Assembly: GCA_947502265.1 (NCBI GenBank)
Contig: CANMZB010000003.1
Span: forward strand, 186,001-250,000
Direction: 5' to 3'
DNA: 64,000 bases
From: an uncultured Sulfitobacter sp.
GTDB lineage: Bacteria; Pseudomonadota; Alphaproteobacteria; Rhodobacterales; Rhodobacteraceae
In this document: piece by piece, positions 1 through 8,856 of the stretch
How positions within the stretch are numbered: the stretch's first letter is position 1
Layout: every line of letters begins with the position of its first letter
Notes under the pieces: generated by a model
Told to the model about the DNA's origin: nothing
Database searches by the model: none
Seen by the model: only the letters and a program-made list of their open reading frames with translations
Program-made: the position numbers and the translations under genes

Positions 1-590
1 CGCCGCCGTGTGCCGAAATCCGCGATGGACACATCGGGAATGTCGCGCAGCGCCTCGATCTTTTCCCAGACGCGGGTCATGGCGCGGGCGTAAAGCACCT
101 GAAGCTCGAACTTTCCCATCGGGTTAAGTACCGCGCGGCTGCGCAACTCCATCAAGATTGCCAGAGCGGGAATTTCCCAGAGCATGACCTCGTGCCATTT
201 GCCCTCGAACGTCAGCTCGTATTGATCGCCTTTACGCTCCAGATGGTAGGGCGGCAGGCGCATCCCTTCGAACCACTCCATGAAATCGGGGCGGAACATC
301 TGGCGCTTGCCGTAAAATGTGTTGCCGCGCAGCCAGGTGGATTCACCACGGCTGAGGCTGAGGCTGCGGACATGATCCAGTTGCTCGCGCAGCTCGCCCT
401 CGTCGATCAGATCGGCCAGCGGAATTTCCTTGGACCGGTTGATCAGGCTGAACACCACCTGCGTGTCCCGCTTGTTGCGGAAAATGCTTTGGCACATCAG
501 AAGCTTGTAGAAATCCGTGTCGATCAGGGACCGCACGATGGGGTCGATCTTCCACTTGTGGTTCCAGACGCGTGTCGCGATATCAACCAT
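1..590 (-). CDS. pncB: Nicotinate phosphoribosyltransferase, partial (3' end beyond the window)
   Basis: Converts nicotinate and PRPP to nicotinate mononucleotide, the Preiss-Handler entry into NAD synthesis, in the cytoplasm. About 196 N-terminal residues are visible. They include the early motif SLIDTDFYKLLM (about residues 21-32) and the conserved FGTRR near the edge, which belongs to the phosphoribosyl-binding region. The ATG at 590 is chosen because the protein starts with the usual short lead before the DTDFYK motif. The start overlaps the end of the upstream gene by 8 bases, and pncA, which supplies its substrate, is first in the same operon. About half of a typical 400-430 residue enzyme is missing because the window ends. 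Confidence 0.93.
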   Translation of the reverse strand, partial: MVDIATRVWNHKWKIDPIVRSLIDTDFYKLLMCQSIFRNKRDTQVVFSLINRSKEIPLADLIDEGELREQLDHVRSLSLSRGESTWLRGNTFYGKRQMFRPDFMEWFEGMRLPPYHLERKGDQYELTFEGKWHEVMLWEIPALAILMELRSRAVLNPMGKFELQVLYARAMTRVWEKIEALRDIPDVSIADFGTRR

Positions 591-1158
591 GTGTGGCTCC
601 CTTGTTTTTGAGCGTCCGCGCGGCGGCAAATTCCGGCCGGACAACCCATATCCAATTTTCCGAACTATCTGTTTCGGAAGATTCGGTGGCAATAATTGCT
701 GTGGCAACCGTTTTACCGGCTTCATTCGGGTCATTGGGCGGGCGCACCCCCACCAGCCCTCCCAAGGCGGCAGCGGCCCGGCCCAGATGGAGATTCGTTG
801 CCGAATAATCCGCATAGCCCGCCACATTTGCAAGCGCACCGGCGGTCATGCCCGAGGAACCCGCGCTCACCAGCGCATCCAGCATCGCCCCTACGGGCGC
901 GGAAAAATCCGTGCCGGACAGCGCACATTCAAACTCGTGCGCCGTTGGCACATCGAAATCATAGATTTCATCATGCACCCGCGCCGCTTCGATCCCGCGC
1001 AGCTTTTGTTTGAGGGCTTCAAGGACGTTTTCAAGCCCGTCCGCTTGCGCTTCGCCAACATGGCCTGCGCCGGGCTTTGCGCCGGTCAGATACACCAGTC
1101 CGCGGGTTTTATTGGCTTTCAGGGTGTAGTGACGGAACTCTTGCACGGTGACCTTCAT
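583..1158 (-). CDS. Unrecognised protein within the NAD-salvage operon, with a winged-helix-like C-terminal half
   Basis: 191 residues, soluble, no signal peptide. I do not recognise the full-length protein. Residues about 105-175 contain GYADYSATNLHLGRAAAALG and, later, a W-x-VRPEFA block. This pattern resembles a small domain I remember from proteins that also carry an HNH nuclease, where it precedes or follows the nuclease; no HNH motif is present here. The gene overlaps pncA by 4 bases (ATGA) and pncB by 8, so it is probably translationally coupled and co-expressed with nicotinamide salvage. The overlaps and the uninterrupted frame argue for a real gene; the function is open. Confidence 0.72.
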   Translation of the reverse strand: MKVTVQEFRHYTLKANKTRGLVYLTGAKPGAGHVGEAQADGLENVLEALKQKLRGIEAARVHDEIYDFDVPTAHEFECALSGTDFSAPVGAMLDALVSAGSSGMTAGALANVAGYADYSATNLHLGRAAAALGGLVGVRPPNDPNEAGKTVATAIIATESSETDSSENWIWVVRPEFAAARTLKNKGATHG

Positions 1159-1748
1159 TTGAGGCGTACTCCCGCGCCTATCATCGCCTTTGTCGCTTCG
1201 TCCAGCGAGCCGTTCAGATCAATTGCGCGGGCAAGGTCGCGGCGGACGTTAACCTTGAGACCCAGTTGCGCTGCATCCACAGCCGAATAGTTGACGCAGA
1301 AATCCAGTGCCAGCCCGACAAGCGTAACCTCGGTGATGCCACGGCTGCGCAGGTAACCGTCGAGGCCCGTGGGCGTTTTATGGTCATTCTCGAAGAACGC
1401 CGAATAGCTGTCGATTGCGGGATTGTACCCTTTGCGGATGATCATATCGGCGCGGTCTGTTTCCAGCAGCGGGTGAAAGGCGGCCCCGTCGCTACCTTGA
1501 ATACAGTGATCCGGCCACAGGACCTGTGGGCCATAAGGCATGTCGATCATGTCATACGGCGATTTTCCGTCATGTACCGACGCAAAAGAGGAGTGCCCCG
1601 CCGGATGCCAGTCCTGCGTCAGCACCACGGCATCGAACTGCGCCATCAGCACATTGATCCCTGCGACAATTTCATCCCCGCCGGTAACGGCGAGCGCGCC
1701 GCCGGGGCAAAAATCATTCTGAACGTCGATCACCAAAAGCGCGTGCAT
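1155..1748 (-). CDS. pncA: Nicotinamidase
   Basis: Hydrolyses nicotinamide to nicotinate and ammonia, feeding PncB. The isochorismatase-like fold is supported by the catalytic triad candidates D8 (in LLVIDVQNDF), K106 (in IIRKGYNP) and C151 (in LALDFCVNYSA), and by the metal site in DWHPAGHSS (D46, H48, H52) with H81. At 197 residues it is a usual length for the family. The ATG at 1748 is preceded by AGAGAGG about 7 bases upstream. It is the first gene of a three-gene minus-strand operon and overlaps the next gene by 4 bases. Confidence 0.95.
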   Translation of the reverse strand: MHALLVIDVQNDFCPGGALAVTGGDEIVAGINVLMAQFDAVVLTQDWHPAGHSSFASVHDGKSPYDMIDMPYGPQVLWPDHCIQGSDGAAFHPLLETDRADMIIRKGYNPAIDSYSAFFENDHKTPTGLDGYLRSRGITEVTLVGLALDFCVNYSAVDAAQLGLKVNVRRDLARAIDLNGSLDEATKAMIGAGVRLK

Positions 1749-1841
1749 GGCATAACCTCTCTTCTACGAAAACCTCGTAGGACGGGTTTTAACCCACGCG
1801 CCCCTTGCACAACAGCCCCCGACGCGCCTATTTGCTGGCGC

Positions 1842-2732
1842 ATGTACACAATCGCCGCTCTTTATCACTTTGCCCGCTTTGCTGACCCGGAGGCTTTGAA
1901 GCCGCCGCTACTGGCGCTGTGCAAGGCAAATGACATCACCGGATCGCTGCTTTTGGCGCGCGAAGGGATTAACGGAACCATCGCGGGACCGACACAGGCC
2001 GGTATTGATGCGGTGATTGCGCATCTGCGTGCCCTGCCCGGCTGTGCCGCTCTGGAATGGAAAATCGCACACAGCGATGTGCCGCCTTTCGGCAAGATGA
2101 AAGTCCGTCTCAAGCGCGAGATCGTGACGATGGGCCAGCCCGATGTCGATCCGTTAGCCGGAACAGGGCATTATGTGGCACCCGCGGATTGGAACGATCT
2201 GATCGCACAGGAAGACGTGGCCCTGATCGACACGCGCAATGATTACGAGGTGGCCATCGGCACCTTTGACGGCGCGATTGATCCGCAAACGCAAAGCTTT
2301 GGCGAGTTTCCCGCGTGGTGGGAGGCGAACAAACATCGTTTTCACAACAAGAAGGTCGCGATGTTTTGTACGGGCGGAATCCGCTGTGAAAAATCGACGA
2401 ATTATCTGTTGGGTCAGGGGATTGAGGAAGTTTACCACCTTAAGGGTGGTATTCTGAAATACCTCGAAGAAGTGCCGCAGGCGCAGAGCAGTTGGCGCGG
2501 TGCGTGTTTTGTTTTCGACAACCGTGTGAGCGTGGAACACGGGCTAAAGCCGGGACCGCATCTTTTGTGCCACGGATGCCGCCGCCCGATCCTTCCCGAA
2601 GATACTGAACGGGCAGGATATGAGGCAGGGGTGAGTTGCCACAATTGCGTGGACGAAACATCAGAGGCCGACAAGGACCGCTTTCGCGAGCGTCAAAAGC
2701 AGATTGCGCTGACTAAACGACGCAAGTGGTAG
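1842..2732 (+). CDS. trhO: tRNA uridine-34 hydroxylase, rhodanese-domain (UPF0176/TrhO) family
   Basis: Members of this family carry out oxygen-dependent hydroxylation of U34 in tRNA, a step toward 5-oxyacetyl-uridine derivatives. The start is the ATG at 1842 (MYTIAALYHFARF), which matches the family N-terminus; the open frame extends further upstream without homology. A ferredoxin-like N-terminal half with LLAREGINGTIAG is followed by a rhodanese domain containing MFCTGGIRCEKS (cysteines at about 176 and 182), then a Cys-rich tail (CHGCRRPI, CHNC). Length is 296 residues. It ends 3 bases before the convergent MFS gene. Confidence 0.92.
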   Translation: MYTIAALYHFARFADPEALKPPLLALCKANDITGSLLLAREGINGTIAGPTQAGIDAVIAHLRALPGCAALEWKIAHSDVPPFGKMKVRLKREIVTMGQPDVDPLAGTGHYVAPADWNDLIAQEDVALIDTRNDYEVAIGTFDGAIDPQTQSFGEFPAWWEANKHRFHNKKVAMFCTGGIRCEKSTNYLLGQGIEEVYHLKGGILKYLEEVPQAQSSWRGACFVFDNRVSVEHGLKPGPHLLCHGCRRPILPEDTERAGYEAGVSCHNCVDETSEADKDRFRERQKQIALTKRRKW

Positions 2733-2735
2733 GCA

Positions 2736-3956
2736 TCAGGCGAGCGCGCGCGCAGGGCCCGCGCGTGGACGGCTGCGCGAGATCAGCCATAGAATGATCG
2801 CGACGTTCATGCCGTTCCAGATGATCCCGTTAACAAAGGCCAGCTGGTAAGAGCCGCTGAGGTCATAGATCAGGCCCGACATCCAGCCGCCCAACGCCAT
2901 GCCCAGAATTGTCGCCATCATGACAAAACCGACGCGCGCACCCGCTTCGCGTGCGGGCATGTATTCGCGCACGATCAACGCATAGCTTGGGACAATGCCC
3001 CCCTGGCTAAGGCCAAAGACGAGGCTGACAAGATAAAGCGAGACGATGCCACCCGCAGGCAGATAAAGAAACAACGCGATTGTTTGCAGAATTGACCCGA
3101 TGAGCAAGGTGCGCACTCCGCCCAGCTTGTCCGCGAGAAGCCCCGATACGATGCGCGAGCCAACGCCGCCCAACAACATAAGCGCCAACATCTGGGCACC
3201 AACGGCAGGGCCAAAACCCAGCCCCACGCAAAGCGCCACGATATGCACCTGCGGCATCGACATCGCCACACAGCAGCCGATACCGGCCAGACCCAGCAGA
3301 TATTGTAGCGCGCGGGGCGACAGGCCCGAAGATTGCGCATTTAGGGAAGAGGCGATGTGCGCGGCCTCATGCGCCTCGGCAGGAACCTGACGGCGCAGGG
3401 TGAACGCAAGCGGGATCACGACGGCCACCGTCACCGCCGCCATCACCAGATACACTGCGCGCCAGCCGCTGTCTTGCAACACATTCGCCAGCAGAATCGG
3501 CCAGATCGCGCCCGACAGGTAATTGCCCGATGCGGCAACCGCCACCGCGATGCCCCGCCTGCGAACGAACCAATGCGAGATGTCCGCAATCAACGGCCCG
3601 AACCCCACGGCAGAGGCGAACCCCACGATCAGTTGCGCGAATGACAGCATGATCAACGAGTTCGAGAGCGTCGCCAACCCGTATCCCGCCGCCGTCACCA
3701 CGGCTGCAAAAATCAGCGACAGCGTGATCCCGAAGCGATCCACCGCCCTGCCGAGCAGGTAATTGCCAAGGGCAAATCCGATCATCGTCAGCGTATAGGG
3801 CAGCGCCGACATCGCGCGGCTTGCGGCAAACTCGGTCTCGACTGCGGGCATGATCACGATAATCGCCCACATGCCCGCATTGATGACGGTCGCGACCAAA
3901 AGCGTCAGCGCAAGGCGGGCCCATGAATAGGGGCTGTCAGTGATCTGGTTATCCAT
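2736..3956 (-). CDS. Major facilitator superfamily transporter
   Basis: 406 residues with about 12 hydrophobic segments, the usual MFS layout. After a short polar N-terminus the first helix begins near residue 12. The loop-2 motif GRAVDRFG lies between helices 2 and 3, and a related ADKLGG block occurs at the equivalent place in the second half. I chose the ATG at 3956 with GGGACGAG just upstream over the TTG six codons earlier. The substrate cannot be told; the family includes oxalate/formate-like and organic-acid carriers. It is divergent from motB and probably unrelated to the flagellar cluster. Confidence 0.85.
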   Translation of the reverse strand: MDNQITDSPYSWARLALTLLVATVINAGMWAIIVIMPAVETEFAASRAMSALPYTLTMIGFALGNYLLGRAVDRFGITLSLIFAAVVTAAGYGLATLSNSLIMLSFAQLIVGFASAVGFGPLIADISHWFVRRRGIAVAVAASGNYLSGAIWPILLANVLQDSGWRAVYLVMAAVTVAVVIPLAFTLRRQVPAEAHEAAHIASSLNAQSSGLSPRALQYLLGLAGIGCCVAMSMPQVHIVALCVGLGFGPAVGAQMLALMLLGGVGSRIVSGLLADKLGGVRTLLIGSILQTIALFLYLPAGGIVSLYLVSLVFGLSQGGIVPSYALIVREYMPAREAGARVGFVMMATILGMALGGWMSGLIYDLSGSYQLAFVNGIIWNGMNVAIILWLISRSRPRAGPARALA

Positions 3957-4023
3957 TTCGCGATCTCGTCCCAAACCACAGCTGATTGCAAGCTTAACTT
4001 TATGCTTACCATGTTGAAACGCG

Positions 4024-4038
4024 TTAGCATTTTACTAA
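4024..4038. promoter_or_regulatory. CtrA-like site upstream of motB (TTAG-N7-CTAA)
   Basis: TTAG, seven bases, CTAA. The pattern differs from the alphaproteobacterial CtrA consensus TTAA-N7-TTAA at one base per half-site. It lies about 48 bases before the motB start, in the gap between motB and the divergent MFS gene. A further TTAA sits at 3994-3997. The assignment rests on the match and on similar sites before other flagellar operons. Confidence 0.5.
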
Positions 4039-4085
4039 GGCCCGTTGGGGTAGGTCTGATGTCGGGTGAATGAGAGGTGGTGGAT

Positions 4086-4931
4086 ATGAGTGCGCATGCA
4101 AATGTCGCGCCAGTCATCATTAAACGGAAAAAGGTCATCAAAAGCGGCGGGCATCATGGTGGTGCCTGGAAAGTCGCGTATGCGGATTTCGTAACCGCGA
4201 TGATGGCATTTTTCATGTTAATGTGGCTGCTGAATGCGACGACGGAACAACAACGCAAGGGGCTTGCGGATTACTTTTCGCCGACAATCCAGATCAACCG
4301 CGTGTCGGGTGGCGGCAGCGGAGCTTTGGGCGGGGACAGTATTTTTTCGGAGATGACGTTGCCAAAGAACGGCACAGGCGCTTCCGCCAGTCGCGCGGCG
4401 GCCGAGGAAAAAGCGCGCGGCAGCACCGGCAACGATCCTTCGGCAGAGGAAACCCTTTCGCAGAACCAGACGTTCGAAAGTCTTGATGCCATGTTGCAGG
4501 GGTTTGGCGGGGAATCTTCGGTGATGGAAAACGCGTTGAAGCATATCAACACGCGCATTACTGACGAAGGTCTGGTGATCGAGATTTTCTCGATTGACGG
4601 GATTCCCATATTTGAAGGCGACACCGATACGCCGACCGGGCTGTTGCACGAACTGGCCGCCCTGATTTCCGGAATCAGCGTAACGGTTACCAATTCAATG
4701 GCTATTGGCGGGCATGTACGGGCGCAGCCGGTGGTTTTGGCGGAAAACACAGTTTGGGCACTGTCGCAGCAGCGCGCCACGCAAATGCGCCTGATTCTGG
4801 AGGAACTCGGCATTGAGGCGCAACGCATCGAGCGTGTAACCGGCCATGCCGACCGCGAACCGGCGGCACGCAATCCGATGGCTGTGCGCAATGACCGGTT
4901 GGAGATCATATTGCTGCGCGACACCTCCTGA
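4086..4931 (+). CDS. motB: Flagellar motor stator protein MotB
   Basis: Stator subunit that anchors MotA to peptidoglycan and carries the ion-binding aspartate. D34 in AYADFVTAMMAFFMLMWLL sits at the start of the single transmembrane helix and matches the essential Asp32 of E. coli MotB. The C-terminal third is OmpA-like (IGGHVRAQP, then RVTGHADREP). The ATG at 4086 has AGGTGG upstream and is preferred over the GTG codons at 4077-4082. Length is 281 residues. It is separated from motA by about 11 kb and transcribed alone, just before the flgE operon. Confidence 0.93.
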   Translation: MSAHANVAPVIIKRKKVIKSGGHHGGAWKVAYADFVTAMMAFFMLMWLLNATTEQQRKGLADYFSPTIQINRVSGGGSGALGGDSIFSEMTLPKNGTGASASRAAAEEKARGSTGNDPSAEETLSQNQTFESLDAMLQGFGGESSVMENALKHINTRITDEGLVIEIFSIDGIPIFEGDTDTPTGLLHELAALISGISVTVTNSMAIGGHVRAQPVVLAENTVWALSQQRATQMRLILEELGIEAQRIERVTGHADREPAARNPMAVRNDRLEIILLRDTS

Positions 4932-4975
4932 ACCGCCCGGCGAAGGAAGATAGGAATTAGAACGCATTTTATCTG

Positions 4976-4990
4976 TTAGCCCGACATTAA
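4976..4990. promoter_or_regulatory. CtrA-like site upstream of flgE (TTAG-N7-TTAA)
   Basis: TTAG, seven bases, TTAA, in the gap between motB and flgE, about 60 bases before the flgE start. One base departs from TTAA-N7-TTAA. It probably drives the flgE-flgK-flgL-flgI operon, if CtrA controls flagella here as in relatives. Confidence 0.55.
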
Positions 4991-5049
4991 GCCGTGACGC
5001 GGTATTGCATGTCACAAGATCAAAAACGGCAGAGCAGAAAGGCGTGTCT

Positions 5050-6351
5050 ATGACAATCTCATCCTCGTTGAACGCAGGCGTTGCAGGGCTTACGGCCAAC
5101 GCAACACGGCTGGCTACTATCTCCGACAATATCGCGAACTCCTCCACCTACGGTTACAAGCGGGTACAGACCGATTTCGAATCAATGGTAATTTCCTCCA
5201 ATGGCGGAAATTACTCTGCGGGCGGCGTGCGCGCCCACTCGCACCGTCAGATCGATGTGGCAGGTTCGCTGGTGCCAACGTCAAACCCGACCGATCTTGC
5301 GGTGCGCGAACGCGGGATGCTGCCGGTTGCCAGAACCACCGATTTGCTGGCCGGCAACGGCGACACCAATATGCTGCTCACCACGTCCGGGTCGTTCAAA
5401 ACCGATGCCGACGGCTATCTGACAAGTGAATCCGGGCTTGTTCTGCTTGGCTGGCCTGCGCGGTCGGACGGATCGATTTCCACATTTTCGCGCGATACAG
5501 ACGAGGGGCTGGAGCCGATCCAGATCAACGTGAACCAGCTGACCGGCGAGCCGACAACCCGCATGACGCTTGGCGTGAACCTGCCCGCAACAGAAACCAT
5601 TGCAGGATCGGCAGGCGAAACACAGCAACTCGCCGTTGAATACTACGGCAACCTTGGCACCTCGGAAAGCATCAACGTCAGCTTTGCACCAACGGTTCCG
5701 GCCACCGGATCGTCGAACGAGTGGACAGTGACAATGACCGATTCTGTCGACCCGTCAGTTACCATCGGGGAATATGTCCTGACGTTTGATGACAGCCGGA
5801 CCGCAGGCGGCACACTGGCATCGGTCACAACGGTTTCGGGCGGTGCCTATGATGCGGCTACCGGAAATCTCATTGTTGACGTGGCGGGTGGCCCGATTGA
5901 AATCGACATTGGCGTGATCGGTCAAAGTAATGCGCTCACACAGCTGTCAGATACTTTTGCTCCCGTTTCGATCACCAAAGACGGATCGCCGGTTGGCAAC
6001 ATGACGGGCGTCGAGGTGGACGGGAATGGCTATGTTCACGCGACCTTTGACACCGGGGTGACGCGCACGATTTATCAGGTGCCTCTGGTCGATCTGCCCA
6101 ACCCGAACGGGATGATCGCACTGGACGGGCAAACCTATCAGCCCACGGTGGACAGCGGCGCTTACTTTATGTGGGATGCCGGTGACGGGCCAACCGGTGA
6201 TATCGTCGCATTCGCGCGTGAGGAATCCAGCACCGATGTTGCAGGGGAACTGACGGATATGATCCAGACCCAGCGGGCCTATTCTTCCAACGCCAAGGTG
6301 ATCCAGACGGTGGATGAGATGTTGCAGGAAACTACAAACATCAAACGCTGA
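5050..6351 (+). CDS. flgE: Flagellar hook protein FlgE
   Basis: Builds the hook, the universal joint between rod and filament. The N-terminal axial domain (MTISSSLNAGVAGLTANAT, then SDNIANSSTYGYKR) and the C-terminal heptad region ending in IQTQRAYSSNAKVIQ are the conserved rod/hook pair; the middle is the variable D1/D2 region. The ATG at 5050 has AGAAAGG upstream, and the 15 codons before it do not resemble the family. Length is 433 residues. First gene of flgE-flgK-flgL-flgI. Confidence 0.95.
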   Translation: MTISSSLNAGVAGLTANATRLATISDNIANSSTYGYKRVQTDFESMVISSNGGNYSAGGVRAHSHRQIDVAGSLVPTSNPTDLAVRERGMLPVARTTDLLAGNGDTNMLLTTSGSFKTDADGYLTSESGLVLLGWPARSDGSISTFSRDTDEGLEPIQINVNQLTGEPTTRMTLGVNLPATETIAGSAGETQQLAVEYYGNLGTSESINVSFAPTVPATGSSNEWTVTMTDSVDPSVTIGEYVLTFDDSRTAGGTLASVTTVSGGAYDAATGNLIVDVAGGPIEIDIGVIGQSNALTQLSDTFAPVSITKDGSPVGNMTGVEVDGNGYVHATFDTGVTRTIYQVPLVDLPNPNGMIALDGQTYQPTVDSGAYFMWDAGDGPTGDIVAFAREESSTDVAGELTDMIQTQRAYSSNAKVIQTVDEMLQETTNIKR

Positions 6352-6409
6352 TCTGACACTTTCCGGAAGGGGTGCAATGTCCCTTCCGCCATGATCCAAG
6401 GGGAACACA

Positions 6410-7849
6410 ATGTCCATTTCCGGAGCCATGAACGCCGCCATCACCGGCCTACGCGCCGCCGCGCGCGGATCAGAGCTTGTTTCGAACAACATCGCGAATG
6501 CGCTGACGCCCACATACGGTCGGCGCAGCCTGGAACTTTCATCGTCCAACACTGCTTCGGGCGGCGTGCAGGTCGACGCTGTTTCCCGCCACATGAACGA
6601 GGGGATTGTTGCCGACCGACGTTTTGCGGCTGCCGATCAGCAGCAATCACAGGCCGCTGTCGATTTTTTCCGTAAGATGGAAGACGTCGTCGGCATCCCC
6701 GGAAGCGAAACCGGGTTAAACAGCCGCTTGGCCACTTTCGAGACAAGTCTCATCAGCGCGGCAAGCCGTCCCGACGCGATCGAGCGGCTTTCAGCGGCCA
6801 CAGCAGATGCGCGGCGATTGGTCGAAGGGATTAATCAAGCATCTGACAGTGTTCAGGACATGCGCGGTGATGCAGACAAGCAGATCAACAGGGATGTTGA
6901 CGCGCTAAATGCCGCGTTGGAGCAGGTTGAGGAACTTAACGTGCAGATTACCGCGAGTCTTGTGCGCAGCGGTGGTGCGGCATCGCTGATGGATCAACGG
7001 CAAGCCACCCTGGATCGTATCGGGGCTATCGTCCCTGTTCGTGTCGTTCCGCGCGACAATGGCAATGTCGCAATTTACTCGGAAGGGGGCGCGGTTTTGT
7101 TGGACGGCACCGCGGCACATATCGAATTCACGCCGCAAAATACTGTGACGGCGTACCAGACAGTCGAAGCGGGCACACTATCTGGGCTGTCAATCAACGG
7201 GCAGGAGCTGCGCGTAGGGAAGCTGGCCGGTGGAAGCCTTAGCGGGGCGTTTTCGGTGCGCGACGACTTCGGCGTGGACGCCCAAAACAAGCTGGACACA
7301 CTTGCCCGTGATATGATCGAGCGCTTTCAAGCCCCTGGCGTTGATCCGACACGCACCGCTGGTGATCCGGGTCTTTTCACCGATCTGGGGACCGCTTTCG
7401 ATCCGGCGGACGAGGTTGGCATCGCCAGCCGCATGCGGCTGAATGAAGCCGTGGACCCAAATGCGGGTGGCGAGATCTGGCGCCTGCGCGACGGTTTGGG
7501 CGCGGCCGTGCCCGGACAAGCAGGCGATGCCGGTCTGATCAATGACCTGCGTACCGCCCTTGAGACGCCGCGCGACTTCACCACGGGGGCTTTCGGCGCG
7601 GGTCGTTTCGGGGCTGGTGATCTGCTTTCCGCATTCAGCGGGCAACTGGCTGGCTCGCGCAACAATGCCGAAACCGAACTCAGCTTCGCCTCTTCACGAT
7701 TGACCGAGCTAACCGAGCTGCAACTCTCCGAAGGGGTCGACACGGATCAGGAGCTGCAAAATCTGCTGATGCTCGAACAGGCTTATGCTGCGAACGCACG
7801 CGTCATTCAGGCTGCCGATGACATGATTGAAACACTGATGAGGATATAA
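6410..7849 (+). CDS. flgK: Flagellar hook-filament junction protein 1 (HAP1)
   Basis: Forms the first junction ring between hook and filament, secreted by the flagellar export apparatus. The N-terminus has the hook/rod signature (GLRAAARGSELVSNNIANA) and the C-terminus ends in an amphipathic block (LLMLEQAYAANARVIQAADD). Length is 479 residues, within the alphaproteobacterial range. Follows flgE by 58 bases and precedes flgL by 2, in one operon. Confidence 0.95.
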   Translation: MSISGAMNAAITGLRAAARGSELVSNNIANALTPTYGRRSLELSSSNTASGGVQVDAVSRHMNEGIVADRRFAAADQQQSQAAVDFFRKMEDVVGIPGSETGLNSRLATFETSLISAASRPDAIERLSAATADARRLVEGINQASDSVQDMRGDADKQINRDVDALNAALEQVEELNVQITASLVRSGGAASLMDQRQATLDRIGAIVPVRVVPRDNGNVAIYSEGGAVLLDGTAAHIEFTPQNTVTAYQTVEAGTLSGLSINGQELRVGKLAGGSLSGAFSVRDDFGVDAQNKLDTLARDMIERFQAPGVDPTRTAGDPGLFTDLGTAFDPADEVGIASRMRLNEAVDPNAGGEIWRLRDGLGAAVPGQAGDAGLINDLRTALETPRDFTTGAFGAGRFGAGDLLSAFSGQLAGSRNNAETELSFASSRLTELTELQLSEGVDTDQELQNLLMLEQAYAANARVIQAADDMIETLMRI

Positions 7850-7851
7850 AG

Positions 7852-8856
7852 ATGCAATTCGGCTCTGTAAGCGATCTGTCGCAATCCCACTCCATGCAAA
7901 CCCGCACCACCAAGCTTAAAACGGAAATCGAGCGCCTGACGCAGGAGCTTTCTTCTGGTCAAGTGGCGGATGTTCGTACCGCGCTGGGCGGCAACATGGC
8001 CTATGTCAACGATCTGGAGCGAAGCCTGCAAAAGAATGGCAGTTATGAAAAGGTAACGGTAGAGGCCGGCCATTTCGCCGGTAGCATTCAAACCGCACTG
8101 GAACGCGTGAACACGCTGAGCACAGAGCTCGGCAGTGCATTGCTGGTTTCTGCCAGTTCGGGCTTTGGCGATACCTCGGACCTTGTTGCCCGCGAGGCAG
8201 AAGAATCCCTGCAATCTGTCATCGGCGCGCTAAATACCTCTGTCGGCGGGCGCGCTCTTTTCGGCGGTACAGCGACGGACGCCTCACCGTTGGCGAGCGC
8301 CGAAAAGTTGATGGCAGCGGTTTCTAACGCTGTTGCCGGAGCCGGCTCCGTTGACGACATTCTTGCCGCCTCCGAGGCGTGGTTTGACGACCCCGCAGGA
8401 TTTGGCAGCGTTGGCTATCAGGGATCGGACACCTCGCTGGCTCCTGTCGCCTTGTCTGAACATGAAAGCGCGCGTTTCGATCTGCGCGCTGATGACCCGG
8501 CACTGCGCGACGTGCTGCGCGCCTTCGCGCTCGTCGCCATTGCAGATGATCCCGCGATGGGCCTGACCAAAGCGCAGCGCGGAGATCTATATCAGAAATC
8601 CGCCGCCACGGTCTTCAAAGCACAGGACGGGGTTGTTGATTTACAGGCGAGCACAGGCGTCACCGAACGACTGGTTGAAACCGTTACTGCGCGCAACAAC
8701 GCCGAGCAAAACGCGCTGGAGTTTGCGCGAAACGGGTTTCTGGCCGCTGATCCCTATCAAAATGCAACAGAACTGGAGGCAGTCCAATTTCAACTGCAAA
8801 GCCTATACGCCATCACATCCCGCATGTCCCAGCTGTCTCTGGTGAATTTCCTATGA
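7852..8856 (+). CDS. flgL: Flagellar hook-filament junction protein 3 (HAP3)
   Basis: Second junction protein between hook and filament, flagellin-like in both ends. The N-terminal helix contains TKLKTEIERLTQELSSGQ and the C-terminus ends in TELEAVQFQLQSLYAITSRM, a coiled-coil pair. Length is 334 residues. AGGA lies just upstream of the ATG. The stop overlaps the flgI start by 4 bases (ATGA), suggesting coupled translation. Confidence 0.92.
   Translation: MQFGSVSDLSQSHSMQTRTTKLKTEIERLTQELSSGQVADVRTALGGNMAYVNDLERSLQKNGSYEKVTVEAGHFAGSIQTALERVNTLSTELGSALLVSASSGFGDTSDLVAREAEESLQSVIGALNTSVGGRALFGGTATDASPLASAEKLMAAVSNAVAGAGSVDDILAASEAWFDDPAGFGSVGYQGSDTSLAPVALSEHESARFDLRADDPALRDVLRAFALVAIADDPAMGLTKAQRGDLYQKSAATVFKAQDGVVDLQASTGVTERLVETVTARNNAEQNALEFARNGFLAADPYQNATELEAVQFQLQSLYAITSRMSQLSLVNFL

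Noticed and set aside
1266-1841. N-terminal extension of the trhO frame
   Set aside because: It overlaps pncA on the other strand and has no family similarity; TrhO begins at MYTIAALYHF at 1842.
3994-4009. A TTAA with TTAC eight bases on as an additional CtrA site before motB
   Set aside because: The spacing is eight instead of seven, and a better site lies at 4024.
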